From contig JANQFL010000011.1 of assembly GCA_028277845.1 (NCBI GenBank), positions 62,001-126,000 of the forward strand: a stretch of DNA of 64,000 nucleotides, given 5' to 3'. This DNA is from Sneathiellales bacterium (GTDB taxonomy: Bacteria; Pseudomonadota; Alphaproteobacteria; JANQFL01). Positions 52,430-62,295 of the stretch are shown here, in pieces. Made by a program: the position numbers and the translations under genes. The notes under the pieces are model-generated. The model saw nothing but the letters and a program-made list of their open reading frames with translations. It ran no database searches and had not been told where the DNA came from. Position 1 is the first letter of the stretch, and each line of letters opens with the position of its first letter.

Positions 52430-55018
52430 TTAAGCGGCGACGGCGGCGGCTTTGGCCCGGCGCCCGCGCTGTACCATGAACACCAAGCCCAGCAGCAATA
52501 GCGCCGGAAGGAAGAACCACTGCTTGGCCGGCCGGTCGGCCGGAACCTTGACGCTGACGATTTCGAAGTCGAAGTCGAATCCGGCGCCCTCGGCTTCGCT
52601 GCCGAACGCCATGTTATCGACCAGCATCCTGCCGTCTTCCTCGCGCAGTTCCAGACCGACCTTCATCAGCCGGTCCTTGCCCTCGCCCGGTTCCTGCATG
52701 CCCAGGGTGACAACCTTTTCGACGTCCTTGCCTTCCAGGTTGACCCCGCTGATCATCATTTTCAGGGTATCGCCCTGTGGAATCGACTTGGCGACTTCAT
52801 AGATCCGTGTACCCGCCACGTCTTCGAACGGCGGCTTGATCATATCCATCCAGAAGCCCGGTCTGAACAGGGTGAAGGCGATGAGTAACAAAGCCACCGT
52901 TTCCCAGATCCTGCTTCTGGCGATAAAGAATCCTTGGGTCGCGGCGGCGAAAACGAGCATGGCTAGCACCGCGATCAAGATGGTTATCGCCAAATGTACC
53001 GGTCCGGTAATGCCGATCATCAGCAACTCGGTATTGAAGATGAACAGGAACGGCAGGATCGCCGTGCGGATGTCGTAAGCGAAACCCTGCAGGCCCGTCT
53101 TGATCGGATCGCCGCCGGATATGGCCGCACCGGCAAAGGCCGCCAGACCGACCGGTGGCGTATCGTCGGCAAGGATACCGAAATAGAACACGAACATGTG
53201 GGCGGCGATGAGCGGTACAATCAGTCCGGTCGCCGCACCGAGGTTGACGATCACCGGCGCCATCAGGGACGAAACGACGATGTAGTTCGCCGTGGTCGGC
53301 AGGCCCATGCCCAGGATCAGGCTAATAATGGCGGTGAAGATCAGAATGAGGATCAGATTGCCACCGGAAATCAGTTCGACAAACTCGATCATCACCTGGC
53401 CGATACCGGTCAACGTGATCGTACCGACGATGATGCCGGCCGCCGCGGTGGCGATGCCGATGCCGATCATGTTGCGGGCGCCGGCGACCAGACCGTTGAA
53501 CAGATCTGTCAGGCCTTCCCGGATCTTTGCGGCTTCTTCCCCGCCTTGCCCGCGGAACAACGCGAGCAACGGTTTCTGTGTGACGATAATGAACATCATG
53601 AAGACCGTCGCCCAGAACGCCGACGTGCCAGGCGACAGACGCTCCACCGTCAGCAGCCAGACAAGAACGACAACTGGCAGCAAGAAGTGGAAACCTGCCT
53701 TCACGGTCGGACCGACCGGTGGCAGTTCGTCGATGGCATGATCCATCGGCAAATCGGGAACACGGGACGAATACCCCAGCAGACCGACATAGCCGAAAAA
53801 CAACAAACCAGCCATGACCCAGCCCGTCGCCTCACCGGCGAAGCCCTTGATGAGTTCGACGACCGGCGGCAGAACATAGACCAGGGCGCCGAGCAGGATG
53901 ACAACGCTGAGCACGCCGATCATCTTGGCCTTGAGGTCCATTTTGTGGACACGCGGCAGACCCATCATGTCGGCCTTCATGGCCTCGAGGTGCACGATGT
54001 ACACCAGGGCGATGTAGGAAATCACCGCCGGCAGAAACGCGTGTTTGATGACCTCCACGTAGGAAATGCCGACATATTCGACCATGAGAAACGCCGCAGC
54101 GCCCATGATCGGCGGCGTCAATTGGCCGTTGGTGGACGACGCCACTTCAACCGCGGCGGATTTCTCCGCCGAGAAGCCGACGCGCTTCATCAACGGAATC
54201 GTGAAGGTGCCGGTGGTCACCACATTGGCGATTGAGGAACCGGAGATCATGCCGGTCATGGCCGACGACACCACGGCGGCCTTGGCCGGTCCGCCGCGGA
54301 AATGTCCCATCAAGGCGAAGGCGACCCGGATGAAGTAATTGCCGGCGCCCGCCTGTTCGAGCAACGACCCGAACAGAACGAACAGAAACACCATGGTGGC
54401 GGACACGCCGATGGCGACGCCAAAAACGCCCTCGGTGTCGATCCAGTAGTGCGAGGCACCTTTGGACAGCGACTGGCCCTTGTGGGCGATCACATCGGGC
54501 ATGTATTGCCCGGCAAAGGTATAAATCAGAAAGACGATGGCCACGATCATCAGCGGTGGGCCCAGGGCGCGCCGCGTCGCCTCCAGCAAAAGAAGCACGC
54601 CGACGACACCGACCCAGATGTCCAACTGGGTCGGATCGCCCGACCGGTCAGCCAATTCATCCCTCAATACAATAAGGTAGATGGACGTCGCGGCAGCCAC
54701 GAGGGCCATGACCCAGTCGTGCAGGGGAATTCGATCCCTGGGAGACCGCTTGGTGGCCGGGAAACTAAGAAAGCCAAGAAAAATGGCGAAAGCGAGGTGA
54801 AATCGTTTAACGACGGTTTCGTTCATCCACGGGCTGAATTCCAGCACCAGAGGCGAAGAGACATAAACTTGAAAAACCGACCAGATCAGGGCGGCATAAA
54901 TCAGCAGTTTCGCAATCGTTGTGTTGGTCGGACTCCGAGCGCCGGTATCGGCATCGGCGACCATCTGTTCGGCTTCGCTGCCTGGCGATGGTTTACTGTT
55001 GTCCGCATCGTTGGCCAT
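52430..55018 (-). CDS. Fused TRAP transporter permease (TAXI type)
   Basis: Fused DctQ-DctM-like permease of 862 aa. The first third carries the small-subunit-like helices, and the rest the large subunit with SGSSIANVVTTGTFTIPLM, EVASSTNGQLTPPIMGAAAF and IILGMGLPTTANYIVV-type strands. The C-terminal about 140 residues match DUF3394, a domain typical of TAXI-TRAP permeases. The ATG at 55018 follows AGGAGGGGAG. It transports the ligand captured by the TAXI receptor encoded upstream, from which it is separated by a hairpin. Confidence 0.93.
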   Translation of the reverse strand: MANDADNSKPSPGSEAEQMVADADTGARSPTNTTIAKLLIYAALIWSVFQVYVSSPLVLEFSPWMNETVVKRFHLAFAIFLGFLSFPATKRSPRDRIPLHDWVMALVAAATSIYLIVLRDELADRSGDPTQLDIWVGVVGVLLLLEATRRALGPPLMIVAIVFLIYTFAGQYMPDVIAHKGQSLSKGASHYWIDTEGVFGVAIGVSATMVFLFVLFGSLLEQAGAGNYFIRVAFALMGHFRGGPAKAAVVSSAMTGMISGSSIANVVTTGTFTIPLMKRVGFSAEKSAAVEVASSTNGQLTPPIMGAAAFLMVEYVGISYVEVIKHAFLPAVISYIALVYIVHLEAMKADMMGLPRVHKMDLKAKMIGVLSVVILLGALVYVLPPVVELIKGFAGEATGWVMAGLLFFGYVGLLGYSSRVPDLPMDHAIDELPPVGPTVKAGFHFLLPVVVLVWLLTVERLSPGTSAFWATVFMMFIIVTQKPLLALFRGQGGEEAAKIREGLTDLFNGLVAGARNMIGIGIATAAAGIIVGTITLTGIGQVMIEFVELISGGNLILILIFTAIISLILGMGLPTTANYIVVSSLMAPVIVNLGAATGLIVPLIAAHMFVFYFGILADDTPPVGLAAFAGAAISGGDPIKTGLQGFAYDIRTAILPFLFIFNTELLMIGITGPVHLAITILIAVLAMLVFAAATQGFFIARSRIWETVALLLIAFTLFRPGFWMDMIKPPFEDVAGTRIYEVAKSIPQGDTLKMMISGVNLEGKDVEKVVTLGMQEPGEGKDRLMKVGLELREEDGRMLVDNMAFGSEAEGAGFDFDFEIVSVKVPADRPAKQWFFLPALLLLGLVFMVQRGRRAKAAAVAA

Positions 55019-55119
55019 GCTTGACTCCCCTCCTTGCTCGAATGAGCCGCACCACAACGGTGCCCCGGGTGGCGGTCTCCGCTCTCCCCGGTCGTCTCCC
55101 AAATTCGTTTAGATGGTTT

Positions 55120-55151
55120 GGCCGGAGGAATCGAAATGGATTCCTCCGGCC
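55120..55151. repeat. Hairpin between TAXI receptor and permease genes
   Basis: GGCCGGAGGAATC (55120-55132) and GATTCCTCCGGCC (55139-55151) are a perfect 13-bp inverted repeat with a GAAATG loop. Read on the minus strand it lies between the receptor stop codon and the permease, but is not followed by a U-run. It is more likely an mRNA-stabilising or processing element than a full terminator. Confidence 0.72.
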
Positions 55152-55166
55152 GAACCCGGTGGGCCC

Positions 55167-56147
55167 TTACATCAGGCCTGCTTCTTTGTAGTACTTGGCC
55201 GCGCCGTCATGCAGCGGAGCGGACAGGCCGTCTTTGATCATTTCATTTTTCTTCAGCACGCCGAAAGCCGGATGCAGCTTCTTGAACGTGTCAAAGTTTT
55301 CGAAGACGGACTTCACGACCCAATAGACCGTGTCGGCCGGCGTGGCCGTCGAGGACACGAAGGTCGCGCCGACACCAAAGGTTTTGGTGTCGCCCGCGCT
55401 ACCGCGATACATGCCGCCCGGAATGGTGGCGTGACGGTAGAACGCGTTGTCGCCGACCAGTTTGTCGATTGCGGCGCCGGAAACTTCCACGAGCACGCTG
55501 TCGCACGACGTGGTGGCTTCCTTGATCGACCCGCTGGGATGACCGACGGTGAAGACCATGGCGTCGATCTTGTTGTCGCAGAGCGCCTTCGACTGTTCGG
55601 ACGACTTCAGTTCGGACGCCAGCTTGAAGTCCGCCTTGGTCCAACCCATGGCGGCCATGACGACATCCATGGTGCCGCGCTGACCGGAACCCGGGTTGCC
55701 GATATTCACGCGCTTGCCCTTCAGGTCCTTGAAGTGCTTGATGCCGGAATCGGCACGGGCAACCACGGTGAACGGCTCGGGATGGACCGAGAACACGGCG
55801 CGCAGGCCCTCGAACTTACCCTTGTCCTTGAACTTGCTGGAGCCGTGATAGGCATGGTGCTGCCAATCCGACTGGGCGACACCCATGTCCAACTCGCCGG
55901 CGCGGATGGTGTTGATGTTGTACACCGAACCACCCGTGCTTTCGACCGTGCAGCGGATGCCGTGCGATTTACGGCCCTTGTTGACCAGACGGCAAATGGA
56001 ACCGCCGGTCGGGTAGTACACGCCCGTGACACCGCCGGTGCCGATGGTAATGAACTTCTGCTCGGCTTCGGCCGGCGACGCCGAAAGGGTGGCATAGGCG
56101 CCACCAAGCAGCGCTGTCGCTGCGGCTACAGTGAGAAACTTCTTCAT
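55167..56147 (-). CDS. TAXI family TRAP solute-binding protein
   Basis: Periplasmic binding protein of the TAXI subfamily, 326 aa. The signal peptide ends near [11 protein letters not shown], and the mature start is [20 protein letters not shown], the classic TAXI motif. Later segments are [20 protein letters not shown] and [17 protein letters not shown]. It delivers an unidentified ligand (TAXI proteins include glutamate and other organic solutes) to the fused permease next in the operon. It follows the BKACE gene by 188 bp, a gap with no gene. Confidence 0.92.
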   Translation of the reverse strand: MKKFLTVAAATALLGGAYATLSASPAEAEQKFITIGTGGVTGVYYPTGGSICRLVNKGRKSHGIRCTVESTGGSVYNINTIRAGELDMGVAQSDWQHHAYHGSSKFKDKGKFEGLRAVFSVHPEPFTVVARADSGIKHFKDLKGKRVNIGNPGSGQRGTMDVVMAAMGWTKADFKLASELKSSEQSKALCDNKIDAMVFTVGHPSGSIKEATTSCDSVLVEVSGAAIDKLVGDNAFYRHATIPGGMYRGSAGDTKTFGVGATFVSSTATPADTVYWVVKSVFENFDTFKKLHPAFGVLKKNEMIKDGLSAPLHDGAAKYYKEAGLM

Positions 56148-56335
56148 CTTGCTCTCCTACAACTGTTTTCACACTCCCTGTCCGCGAAAGATCAACAGCG
56201 TCTTTCGCGGCCGGTTGCGGAATCTCACCGGAAACCGCAACCGATTGCTTTCCGCTCCGGCACGTTCTCGACACCGAAGACGGAAACTCCGCTGCGGACG
56301 GGGCGCGGATACACGCCCCATCCGCATCGAAATAC

Positions 56336-57202
56336 CTATGCAACAAGTTCCAAAAGCATCTCCCTTGCTTGGGACGCTGTTGCGACCGGCCGTCCCAACG
56401 ACGGCACGGTATCCACGACCTGACTGACGAGCTGCCCGTTGTCCGCTGCTATGCTGCCGTCCGCCAGGTGCACATTGTTCTCGAAGCCAACCCGCACATG
56501 CCCGCCCAATCCGGCCGCGGTCAGGGCACAGGCGTTTTCACGCGCGCCAAAGGCGCACACGGCCCAGGGGTGATCACGGTCCTTCAGTTCGGCCAGGAAC
56601 GGTAACAGATCCCGGGGCTGGGACTGGCCGGATACGCTGTACCGGCCCAGCACGCACAGCAAGGCATGGCGTTCGCCGGGAATAATACCTCTGGCGCAGA
56701 AACTCAGGAAGCGGTCGACGTCCTCCGCCGAATAAAGAATGTATTGCGGCATGATGCGCTCTCGGCGCAGCCATGTCAGAAACTCCGAAAAGGCACGTTC
56801 CGACTCATCGCCGGGCTCCCCATCCAAAGGGATGAACTCGCGCAGACCCAAAGACACGGCTTCGGGCCGGATGTCCCGCACGGCCTGCATCTGTTGCGGG
56901 GCGTCATAGATACCGACCGCTTCGGTCGTCATCTGAATGATCATGTCCGGCCCAACGGCGTTTCGCACAGCCGCGGTCACATCGGCGTATATACCGGCAT
57001 CCAATGTATGGCCGCCATCACGGTCACGGACATGAAGATGGATCATGGCGGCGCCGCGCTCCTGGCAGTCCGCTGCGCAGTAAGCGATTTCTCCGGCCGT
57101 CATCGGCAGCGCCGGGTGGTCCGCCTTCCGTTTGCGGGCGCCGTTCGGGGCAACCGTCAGGATCAACGGGACCCACACCGATGTGGCCTGTTCCGCACTC
57201 AT
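56336..57202 (-). CDS. Beta-keto acid cleavage enzyme (BKACE)
   Basis: BKACE/Kce-family protein of 288 aa, a Zn-dependent TIM barrel that reacts a beta-keto acid with acetyl-CoA to give acetoacetate and an acyl-CoA. The Zn ligands are visible as MIHLHVRDRDGG (H55, H57) and HVRVGFENNVH (Glu near residue 240). Kce works in lysine fermentation on 3-keto-5-aminohexanoate. The ATG at 57202 overlaps the aminotransferase stop by 4 bases, so the substrate is likely the aminotransferase product. Confidence 0.9.
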   Translation of the reverse strand: MSAEQATSVWVPLILTVAPNGARKRKADHPALPMTAGEIAYCAADCQERGAAMIHLHVRDRDGGHTLDAGIYADVTAAVRNAVGPDMIIQMTTEAVGIYDAPQQMQAVRDIRPEAVSLGLREFIPLDGEPGDESERAFSEFLTWLRRERIMPQYILYSAEDVDRFLSFCARGIIPGERHALLCVLGRYSVSGQSQPRDLLPFLAELKDRDHPWAVCAFGARENACALTAAGLGGHVRVGFENNVHLADGSIAADNGQLVSQVVDTVPSLGRPVATASQAREMLLELVA

Positions 57203-58533
57203 GGCGTCACCTGATCGATCGCGGCATCGATGGCGCCCGCAACCCGGTCGACGATCTCATGGACGTCGTTCTCGCCGACGATGAACGGCGGCGCCAACAG
57301 AACGTGGTCGCCCTGCTTGCCGTCGATGGTGCCGCTCATGGGGTAGCAGATCATGCGCCGCTTCAAGGCTTCCGTCTTGATTCGGCCGGCCAGCCCGTGG
57401 GACGGGTCGAAGGACGACTTTTCGGTCCGGTCGTGAACGATCTCGATGCCGCGGAACAAGCCACGTCCGCGCAGATCGCCGACATGACGATGGTTGCCGA
57501 GCCGTTCGGTCAAGGCCTCCTCCAACTGGTTGCCGCGTATGCGGACCTGTTCCAGCAGGCCACGGCCCTGGATGGCTTTTTGCACGGCCAAGGCGGCCGC
57601 GCAGGCCGTGGGGTGACCCATATAGGTGTGACCGTGCTGAAAAAAGCCGCTGCCATCCCGAACGGCTTCAAATATCCGGCGTGACACCAGCATGGCGCCA
57701 ATGGGCTGATAGCCCGCACCTAGGCCTTTCGCCGTAATGAGAATATCCGGGCTGACGCCGTCCTGCTCGCAGGCGAACAGCGTCCCCGTCCGTCCCATGC
57801 CGCACATAACTTCGTCCAGGATGAGCAGGATGCCGTGACGGTCGCAGATGTCACGGATGCGCTTGAAATAGCCGGGGACTGCAGGCACGGCACCCAGCGT
57901 CGCGCCGACGACCGGTTCGGCGATGAAGGCGCATACGGTGTCCGGCCCGAGATCCTGAATTGCGGTCTCCAATTCATCGGCGACTCGCAGTCCGTATTGT
58001 TCCGGGGATTCATCATCCCGGCGGCCGCGATAGGCATAACACGGCGAAATGTGGGTGACGTCGGACAGCAGTGGCTCAAAGGGCCTGCGCCGTAACGCAT
58101 TACCGCCAACCGCCAGAGCCCCCAGCGTATTGCCGTGATAACTTTGGCGCCGGGCGATAAAGCGGTTCCGCTCGGGCTGCCCGTTTTCCAGATGGTATTG
58201 CCGTGCGAGTTTGAGCGCCGCTTCCATGGCCTCGGATCCGCCCGAGACGAAATAGACTTTGTCTAAACCATCGGGAGCCAAACCGATCAACAGATCCGCA
58301 AGTTCTTCCGCCGGCGCGCTGGTGAAAAACCCGGTATGGGCGAATGACAGGTTGTCGACTTGAGTCTTGATCGCCGCGATCACGTCCGGGTCGGAATGAC
58401 CGAGGCACGACACCGCCGCGCCACCCGACGCGTCGAGATAGCGGTCACCTTCGCGGTCGACGATAAACACGCCGTCGCCTTTCACCGCAATGGGATAATC
58501 CGCTTTCGTATGCCGGTAAAACACGTGACTCAT
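57199..58533 (-). CDS. Class III aminotransferase
   Basis: PLP-dependent omega-amino-acid-type aminotransferase, 444 aa. The Schiff-base lysine is in DILITAKGLGAGYQPIGA, and ILDEVMCGMGRTGT binds the cofactor ring. The class includes GABA, beta-alanine and taurine aminotransferases. It overlaps the RpiR gene by 4 bases at its start and the BKACE gene by 4 at its end. If the product is a beta-keto acid, the substrate would be a beta-amino acid, consistent with the downstream BKACE. Confidence 0.9.
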   Translation of the reverse strand: MSHVFYRHTKADYPIAVKGDGVFIVDREGDRYLDASGGAAVSCLGHSDPDVIAAIKTQVDNLSFAHTGFFTSAPAEELADLLIGLAPDGLDKVYFVSGGSEAMEAALKLARQYHLENGQPERNRFIARRQSYHGNTLGALAVGGNALRRRPFEPLLSDVTHISPCYAYRGRRDDESPEQYGLRVADELETAIQDLGPDTVCAFIAEPVVGATLGAVPAVPGYFKRIRDICDRHGILLILDEVMCGMGRTGTLFACEQDGVSPDILITAKGLGAGYQPIGAMLVSRRIFEAVRDGSGFFQHGHTYMGHPTACAAALAVQKAIQGRGLLEQVRIRGNQLEEALTERLGNHRHVGDLRGRGLFRGIEIVHDRTEKSSFDPSHGLAGRIKTEALKRRMICYPMSGTIDGKQGDHVLLAPPFIVGENDVHEIVDRVAGAIDAAIDQVTP

Positions 58534-59444
58534 TCCAACCCAACCTTAAGCATCGAGCGGCGCCGTTCGCCATCCTTGCCCCAATATGCGCCGAACTGAC
58601 GTAACTGCTGCTCGGTACGGGACAAGGTTGTGATGGCATCGGCGCCTTTACTGGCGACAAGAAAGGCGACCATGGCTTCCACCAGGCACAGGGCCGCCGC
58701 TATGGAACGGAAAAACGACGGACTGGCGTTCGCAACCACGAACACGTGGTCGGCATCGTCCGCCAGCGGAGAAACCTTGCTGTCCGTGACCGCGACGATG
58801 GGCGCACCCGCGGCCACGGCCAGGCGCGACGACTGAACCGTCTCCCACGTATAGGGGTCGAAACCGATGACCAGCATGGCGTCTTCGGTGGACATGCCAC
58901 GCAATTCATCGGGACCGGCTCCGCTGCGCCCCTCGACCAGCACGGTTCGCGTACCGAACATTCGGCAGGCGTAGTGGAAGTAATAGGCCACGGGGAAGCA
59001 TTTGCGCATGCCGACGATAAATATCTGGCGCGCGGAGGCGAACAGCGCCGCAACGGATTCGAGTTCGGCCGGCGTGGTGGCCGAGAAACTCTGCCGAATA
59101 TTGTCCAACGACGCCTGATTGATTTCCGAAAACAGGGCGCCCGTTTCGCTATCGACACCGCGCATCTGCAGTCTCCGGGCGCGCGAGGCATAACTCGACC
59201 GCCGGCTTTTCAAAGACTGCCGAAACGGCTCCTTAAACGACTGATAGTCGGCGAACCGCACTTCACGCGCGAGTCGCGACATCGTCGACGGATGCACACC
59301 GGCCCGCGCCGCAAGCCCGCGCATGGACTGCAGTGCCACGTCGTCCGGCGCGTCAAGAATGTACCGGGCCGCAAGCTGCAACTGCGGACTCAGCTTCGGA
59401 AACGCTTCCTCCAGTCGGCGCGTGACGGATTCCAAATCCGGCAT
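58530..59444 (-). CDS. MurR/RpiR family transcriptional regulator
   Basis: Regulator of 304 aa with an N-terminal HTH_6 domain (ARYILDAPDDVALQSMRGLA, then GVHPSTMSRLAREV) and a C-terminal SIS sugar-isomerase-like domain (RQIFIVGMRKCFPVAYYF, DAMLVIGFDPYTWET). It probably controls the downstream aminotransferase-BKACE-TAXI genes by sensing a phosphorylated or acidic metabolite. The ATG at 59444 is preferred. The 277-bp AT-rich region before it likely holds the promoter. Confidence 0.93.
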   Translation of the reverse strand: MPDLESVTRRLEEAFPKLSPQLQLAARYILDAPDDVALQSMRGLAARAGVHPSTMSRLAREVRFADYQSFKEPFRQSLKSRRSSYASRARRLQMRGVDSETGALFSEINQASLDNIRQSFSATTPAELESVAALFASARQIFIVGMRKCFPVAYYFHYACRMFGTRTVLVEGRSGAGPDELRGMSTEDAMLVIGFDPYTWETVQSSRLAVAAGAPIVAVTDSKVSPLADDADHVFVVANASPSFFRSIAAALCLVEAMVAFLVASKGADAITTLSRTEQQLRQFGAYWGKDGERRRSMLKVGLE

Positions 59445-59682
59445 TACCGGCAACAGACCTCCCAAAACAAAGGGTTTCCCCCTCTTTTTTGACCGTCCGC
59501 GACGCGCCTTGTCGGCGCGGTCGCAGCTTTCGATTGCCCACAGTTTAGCTTATCAACCGCTTGCTGCAACAAATGATTCATTTTTGACTCAAATGCATCG
59601 AATGTTTCGCAGCATACGATTATTTAAACATATATTTTGTGTGTTATTTTATTTTTACACTTTTATTATGATATAAATCTTG

Positions 59683-59709
59683 AATATCTGATATTTCGTG
59701 TTAGATATT
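59683..59709. promoter_or_regulatory. Inverted repeat in the AT-rich rpiR/rhodanese region
   Basis: AATATCT (59683-59689) and AGATATT (59703-59709) form a 7-bp inverted repeat with a 13-base spacer within an unusually AT-rich stretch (59560-59720). It lies 34 bp before the rhodanese start and 239 bp before the RpiR start. It could be a regulator binding site, but low-complexity DNA makes chance possible. Confidence 0.3.
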
Positions 59710-59742
59710 TGATGGACACCACAAAACGCGATTACCCGAATC

Positions 59743-60111
59743 ATGAACCCGCAGCCGATTACGACAGAGAACACGCGTGAAGACATCGACCTCGTTGAAG
59801 AAATCGATGCCGAAACGCTGAAGGCTTGGCTGCGCGCGGATCGCGCTGTTCTGATCGATGTTCGCGAGCACGAGGAATACGAGGAAGAGCACATTCCCGG
59901 CGCGACACTGATGCCGTTGTCGTCATTTGCCGCCGCGAACCTCCCGGATGACTGGCGCGGCAAGATCCCTGTCCTGCACTGCCTTGTCGGCAGCCGGTCG
60001 GCCAAGGCCGGACGGGTACTGCTGGATGCCGGCGTTCCCGAAGTTGCACAGCTCAAGGACGGCATTCTCGGCTGGGTTGCGGCCGGGGGTGAAACCCGTT
60101 CGATCGCTTAA
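59743..60111 (+). CDS. Single-domain rhodanese
   Basis: Rhodanese-like sulfurtransferase of 122 aa. The domain begins IDAETLKAWLRADRAVLIDV and has the catalytic loop HCLVGSRSAKAG, a six-residue C-x4-R loop with the nucleophilic Cys. It lacks a signal peptide and is cytoplasmic. Typical roles are transfer of persulfide sulfur or cyanide detoxification; the substrate is not evident. The ATG at 59743 starts it; a run of eight or so T follows the stop. Confidence 0.92.
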   Translation: MNPQPITTENTREDIDLVEEIDAETLKAWLRADRAVLIDVREHEEYEEEHIPGATLMPLSSFAAANLPDDWRGKIPVLHCLVGSRSAKAGRVLLDAGVPEVAQLKDGILGWVAAGGETRSIA

Positions 60112-60339
60112 CCTTTTTTTCCGTTCAGCATTCGCTTTTTCCCAGCAAACCCGCGGCGGAGTGCAGGCGATTAATCGCTTGTTTACTCGCTGTCTTTATA
60201 AGCGGTTAATGCCTCCGCAATAACGGACGTGGCGCCACGGCCAGACCGGCCGTTGTGCGTCCCGAAACACCGGTGAGGCGCGGTCGGAGGTATCCCAGTC
60301 ACCCGACCGAAGTAGAGTGGATTTTCTTGGGGCTGAAAC

Positions 60340-62172
60340 ATGATGGGTGACCGCGGCCGCAATCTGAATTCTCCCCCCGCCGCAATGGGCGCGGAGTTTC
60401 ATGACCGCACCGGACATACGACACTGCGCGTTTTGATCGCGCAGCCCGGCCCGCCGGCCCCGCCAACCATATCTGGCGTTCTGGCGTCCCCGGAGAATGC
60501 CGATTCGCGGACCACATTCGATGTGGAGGTCCACGACCTGGCCAGCCGTGCATTCGACACGATACGCAACCATCCGGTCGACTGCGCCATTTTCGATACG
60601 TCCCTTCCTGGGTTCGACGTAGAACAAATCCTTCGGCGCGCGGCAGACGGCATGCAACGGACTCCGGTGATCCTGGTGGCGCCGTCCGCCAGGAATCTGA
60701 TGAAATATGTGGAAGTCGGCAGTGCGGCCGACTGCATCTCATACGACGAAATTACATCCGAGCGCGTCCGGGCCTGTGTGTTGAACGCATGCCGGTACCA
60801 TCAGGCCGAAGAGCAAGCCCGGGACGCCAAACGGCGGCTGTCCCAGGAAAGCATCTACGATGCGCTGACCAAACTGGGAAGCCGGTCACACTACTTTGAC
60901 AATCTGGATCAGGCCATCACGGTCGCCGCCCGCGAACGCAAGCAGATGGCACTGTTGCTGATGGATCTGAATCGCTTTCGCGAGGTGAACGAATCGCTGG
61001 GTCATAAGGTCGGCGACATGCTGTTGGAGGAAGTAGCTGGACGCCTGCGCGGTACGTTCCGGGCCTCCGACATGGTCGCCCGCCTGGGCGATGACGAATT
61101 CGCGGTCCTGCTGCAGACCGGCGCCGCGCCCACCGGGGCGGTCAAGGCGGCCGGCAAACTCCTGGGTTCGATGCAGGAGCCGTTTCTGGTCGATGACCAT
61201 CAGTTCCTGGTCGGCTGCAGTATCGGAATCGCGCTTTATCCAAATCACGGCCACGATGCCGAATCGCTTCTGCGCAGCGCTGAAATCGCCATGCGCACGG
61301 CGAAACGCAACGCCAACGGCTTTGTCGTTTACGCCGGAGACGAAAATGCGGAAACCCAGGATCAATTGACCATGGCGCACGACCTGCGCCAGGCGGTCGA
61401 AAACGATCAGCTGGAACTTTATTACCAGCCGGCCGTCGCCATGGACAACGGCCATGTCTGCGGCGCCGAAGCTCTGCTGCGCTGGCACCATCCCGAACAT
61501 GGCATGGTGCCGCCCGACGTTTTCATTCCGTTGGCCGAGCAAACCGGCAGTATCGAATCGTTGACCAACTGGGTGCTCGATGCCGCGCTGAAGCAGTGGC
61601 GGCAATGGCACGAGATGGGAACGGATATCCGGATCTCCGTCAACCTCTCGCCACTGACACTGCACAACACCGCATTTCCCGATACCGTACGCAGCGCATT
61701 GTCCCGCTGGCGTGTACCGGCCGATCAGCTGATGTTGGAAATCACGGAAAGCGCCATCGTCTCAGATGCCGTGCGCGCGGCCGAAACCGTCAGCCGCCTG
61801 AACGCCTTGGGCGTGAAGATCTCGATCGACGACTTCGGCAGCGGATATTCCTCCCTGGCCTATATCCGCAAACTGGCGATCGCAGAGCTGAAAGTCGACA
61901 AGTCGTATGTTTTCAACATGACCCGGGTAAACGACGATATGGTCATCGTCAAAACCCTGATCGAACTGGCCCATAATCTCGGACTGCAGGTGGTTGCCGA
62001 GGGTGTCGAAGACCAGGAAACCTGGGATGCCTTGGCTGACCTGGGATGCGAAATCAGCCAGGGCTTCTATATGAGCCGGCCGTTGAGTGCCCCGGATTTC
62101 GCCGCCTGGCTCAACGAATCGCCATGGGGACTGGAGGATTCCGAGAATCAGTCCGTGGCCCAAGCGAACTGA
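60340..62172 (+). CDS. GGDEF/EAL protein with REC-like N-terminus
   Basis: Cyclic-di-GMP turnover protein of 610 aa. The N-terminus (about 1-150) resembles a receiver domain with a possible phospho-Asp in CAIFDTSLPG. The GGDEF domain (about 175-335) has the variant signature RLGDDEFAVL, with the inhibitory RxxD (RASD) five residues upstream. The EAL domain (about 350-600) keeps AEALLRWHHPEHG, DDFGSGYSSLAYI, VVAEGVED and QGFYMSRPL, so phosphodiesterase activity is likely, and cyclase activity possible despite the Gly-to-Asp change. ATG start. Confidence 0.94.
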   Translation: MMGDRGRNLNSPPAAMGAEFHDRTGHTTLRVLIAQPGPPAPPTISGVLASPENADSRTTFDVEVHDLASRAFDTIRNHPVDCAIFDTSLPGFDVEQILRRAADGMQRTPVILVAPSARNLMKYVEVGSAADCISYDEITSERVRACVLNACRYHQAEEQARDAKRRLSQESIYDALTKLGSRSHYFDNLDQAITVAARERKQMALLLMDLNRFREVNESLGHKVGDMLLEEVAGRLRGTFRASDMVARLGDDEFAVLLQTGAAPTGAVKAAGKLLGSMQEPFLVDDHQFLVGCSIGIALYPNHGHDAESLLRSAEIAMRTAKRNANGFVVYAGDENAETQDQLTMAHDLRQAVENDQLELYYQPAVAMDNGHVCGAEALLRWHHPEHGMVPPDVFIPLAEQTGSIESLTNWVLDAALKQWRQWHEMGTDIRISVNLSPLTLHNTAFPDTVRSALSRWRVPADQLMLEITESAIVSDAVRAAETVSRLNALGVKISIDDFGSGYSSLAYIRKLAIAELKVDKSYVFNMTRVNDDMVIVKTLIELAHNLGLQVVAEGVEDQETWDALADLGCEISQGFYMSRPLSAPDFAAWLNESPWGLEDSENQSVAQAN

Positions 62173-62295
62173 ACGACAGACAATAAGCCACACTATATTT
62201 GCCAAGTCCGGCAATATGTTGAGGCAATAGCGTTACGAGCAACAAAATTTAGTTGTCGTGGTCAAAATGATCTGATAGGAATTGGGCAAAATAAA

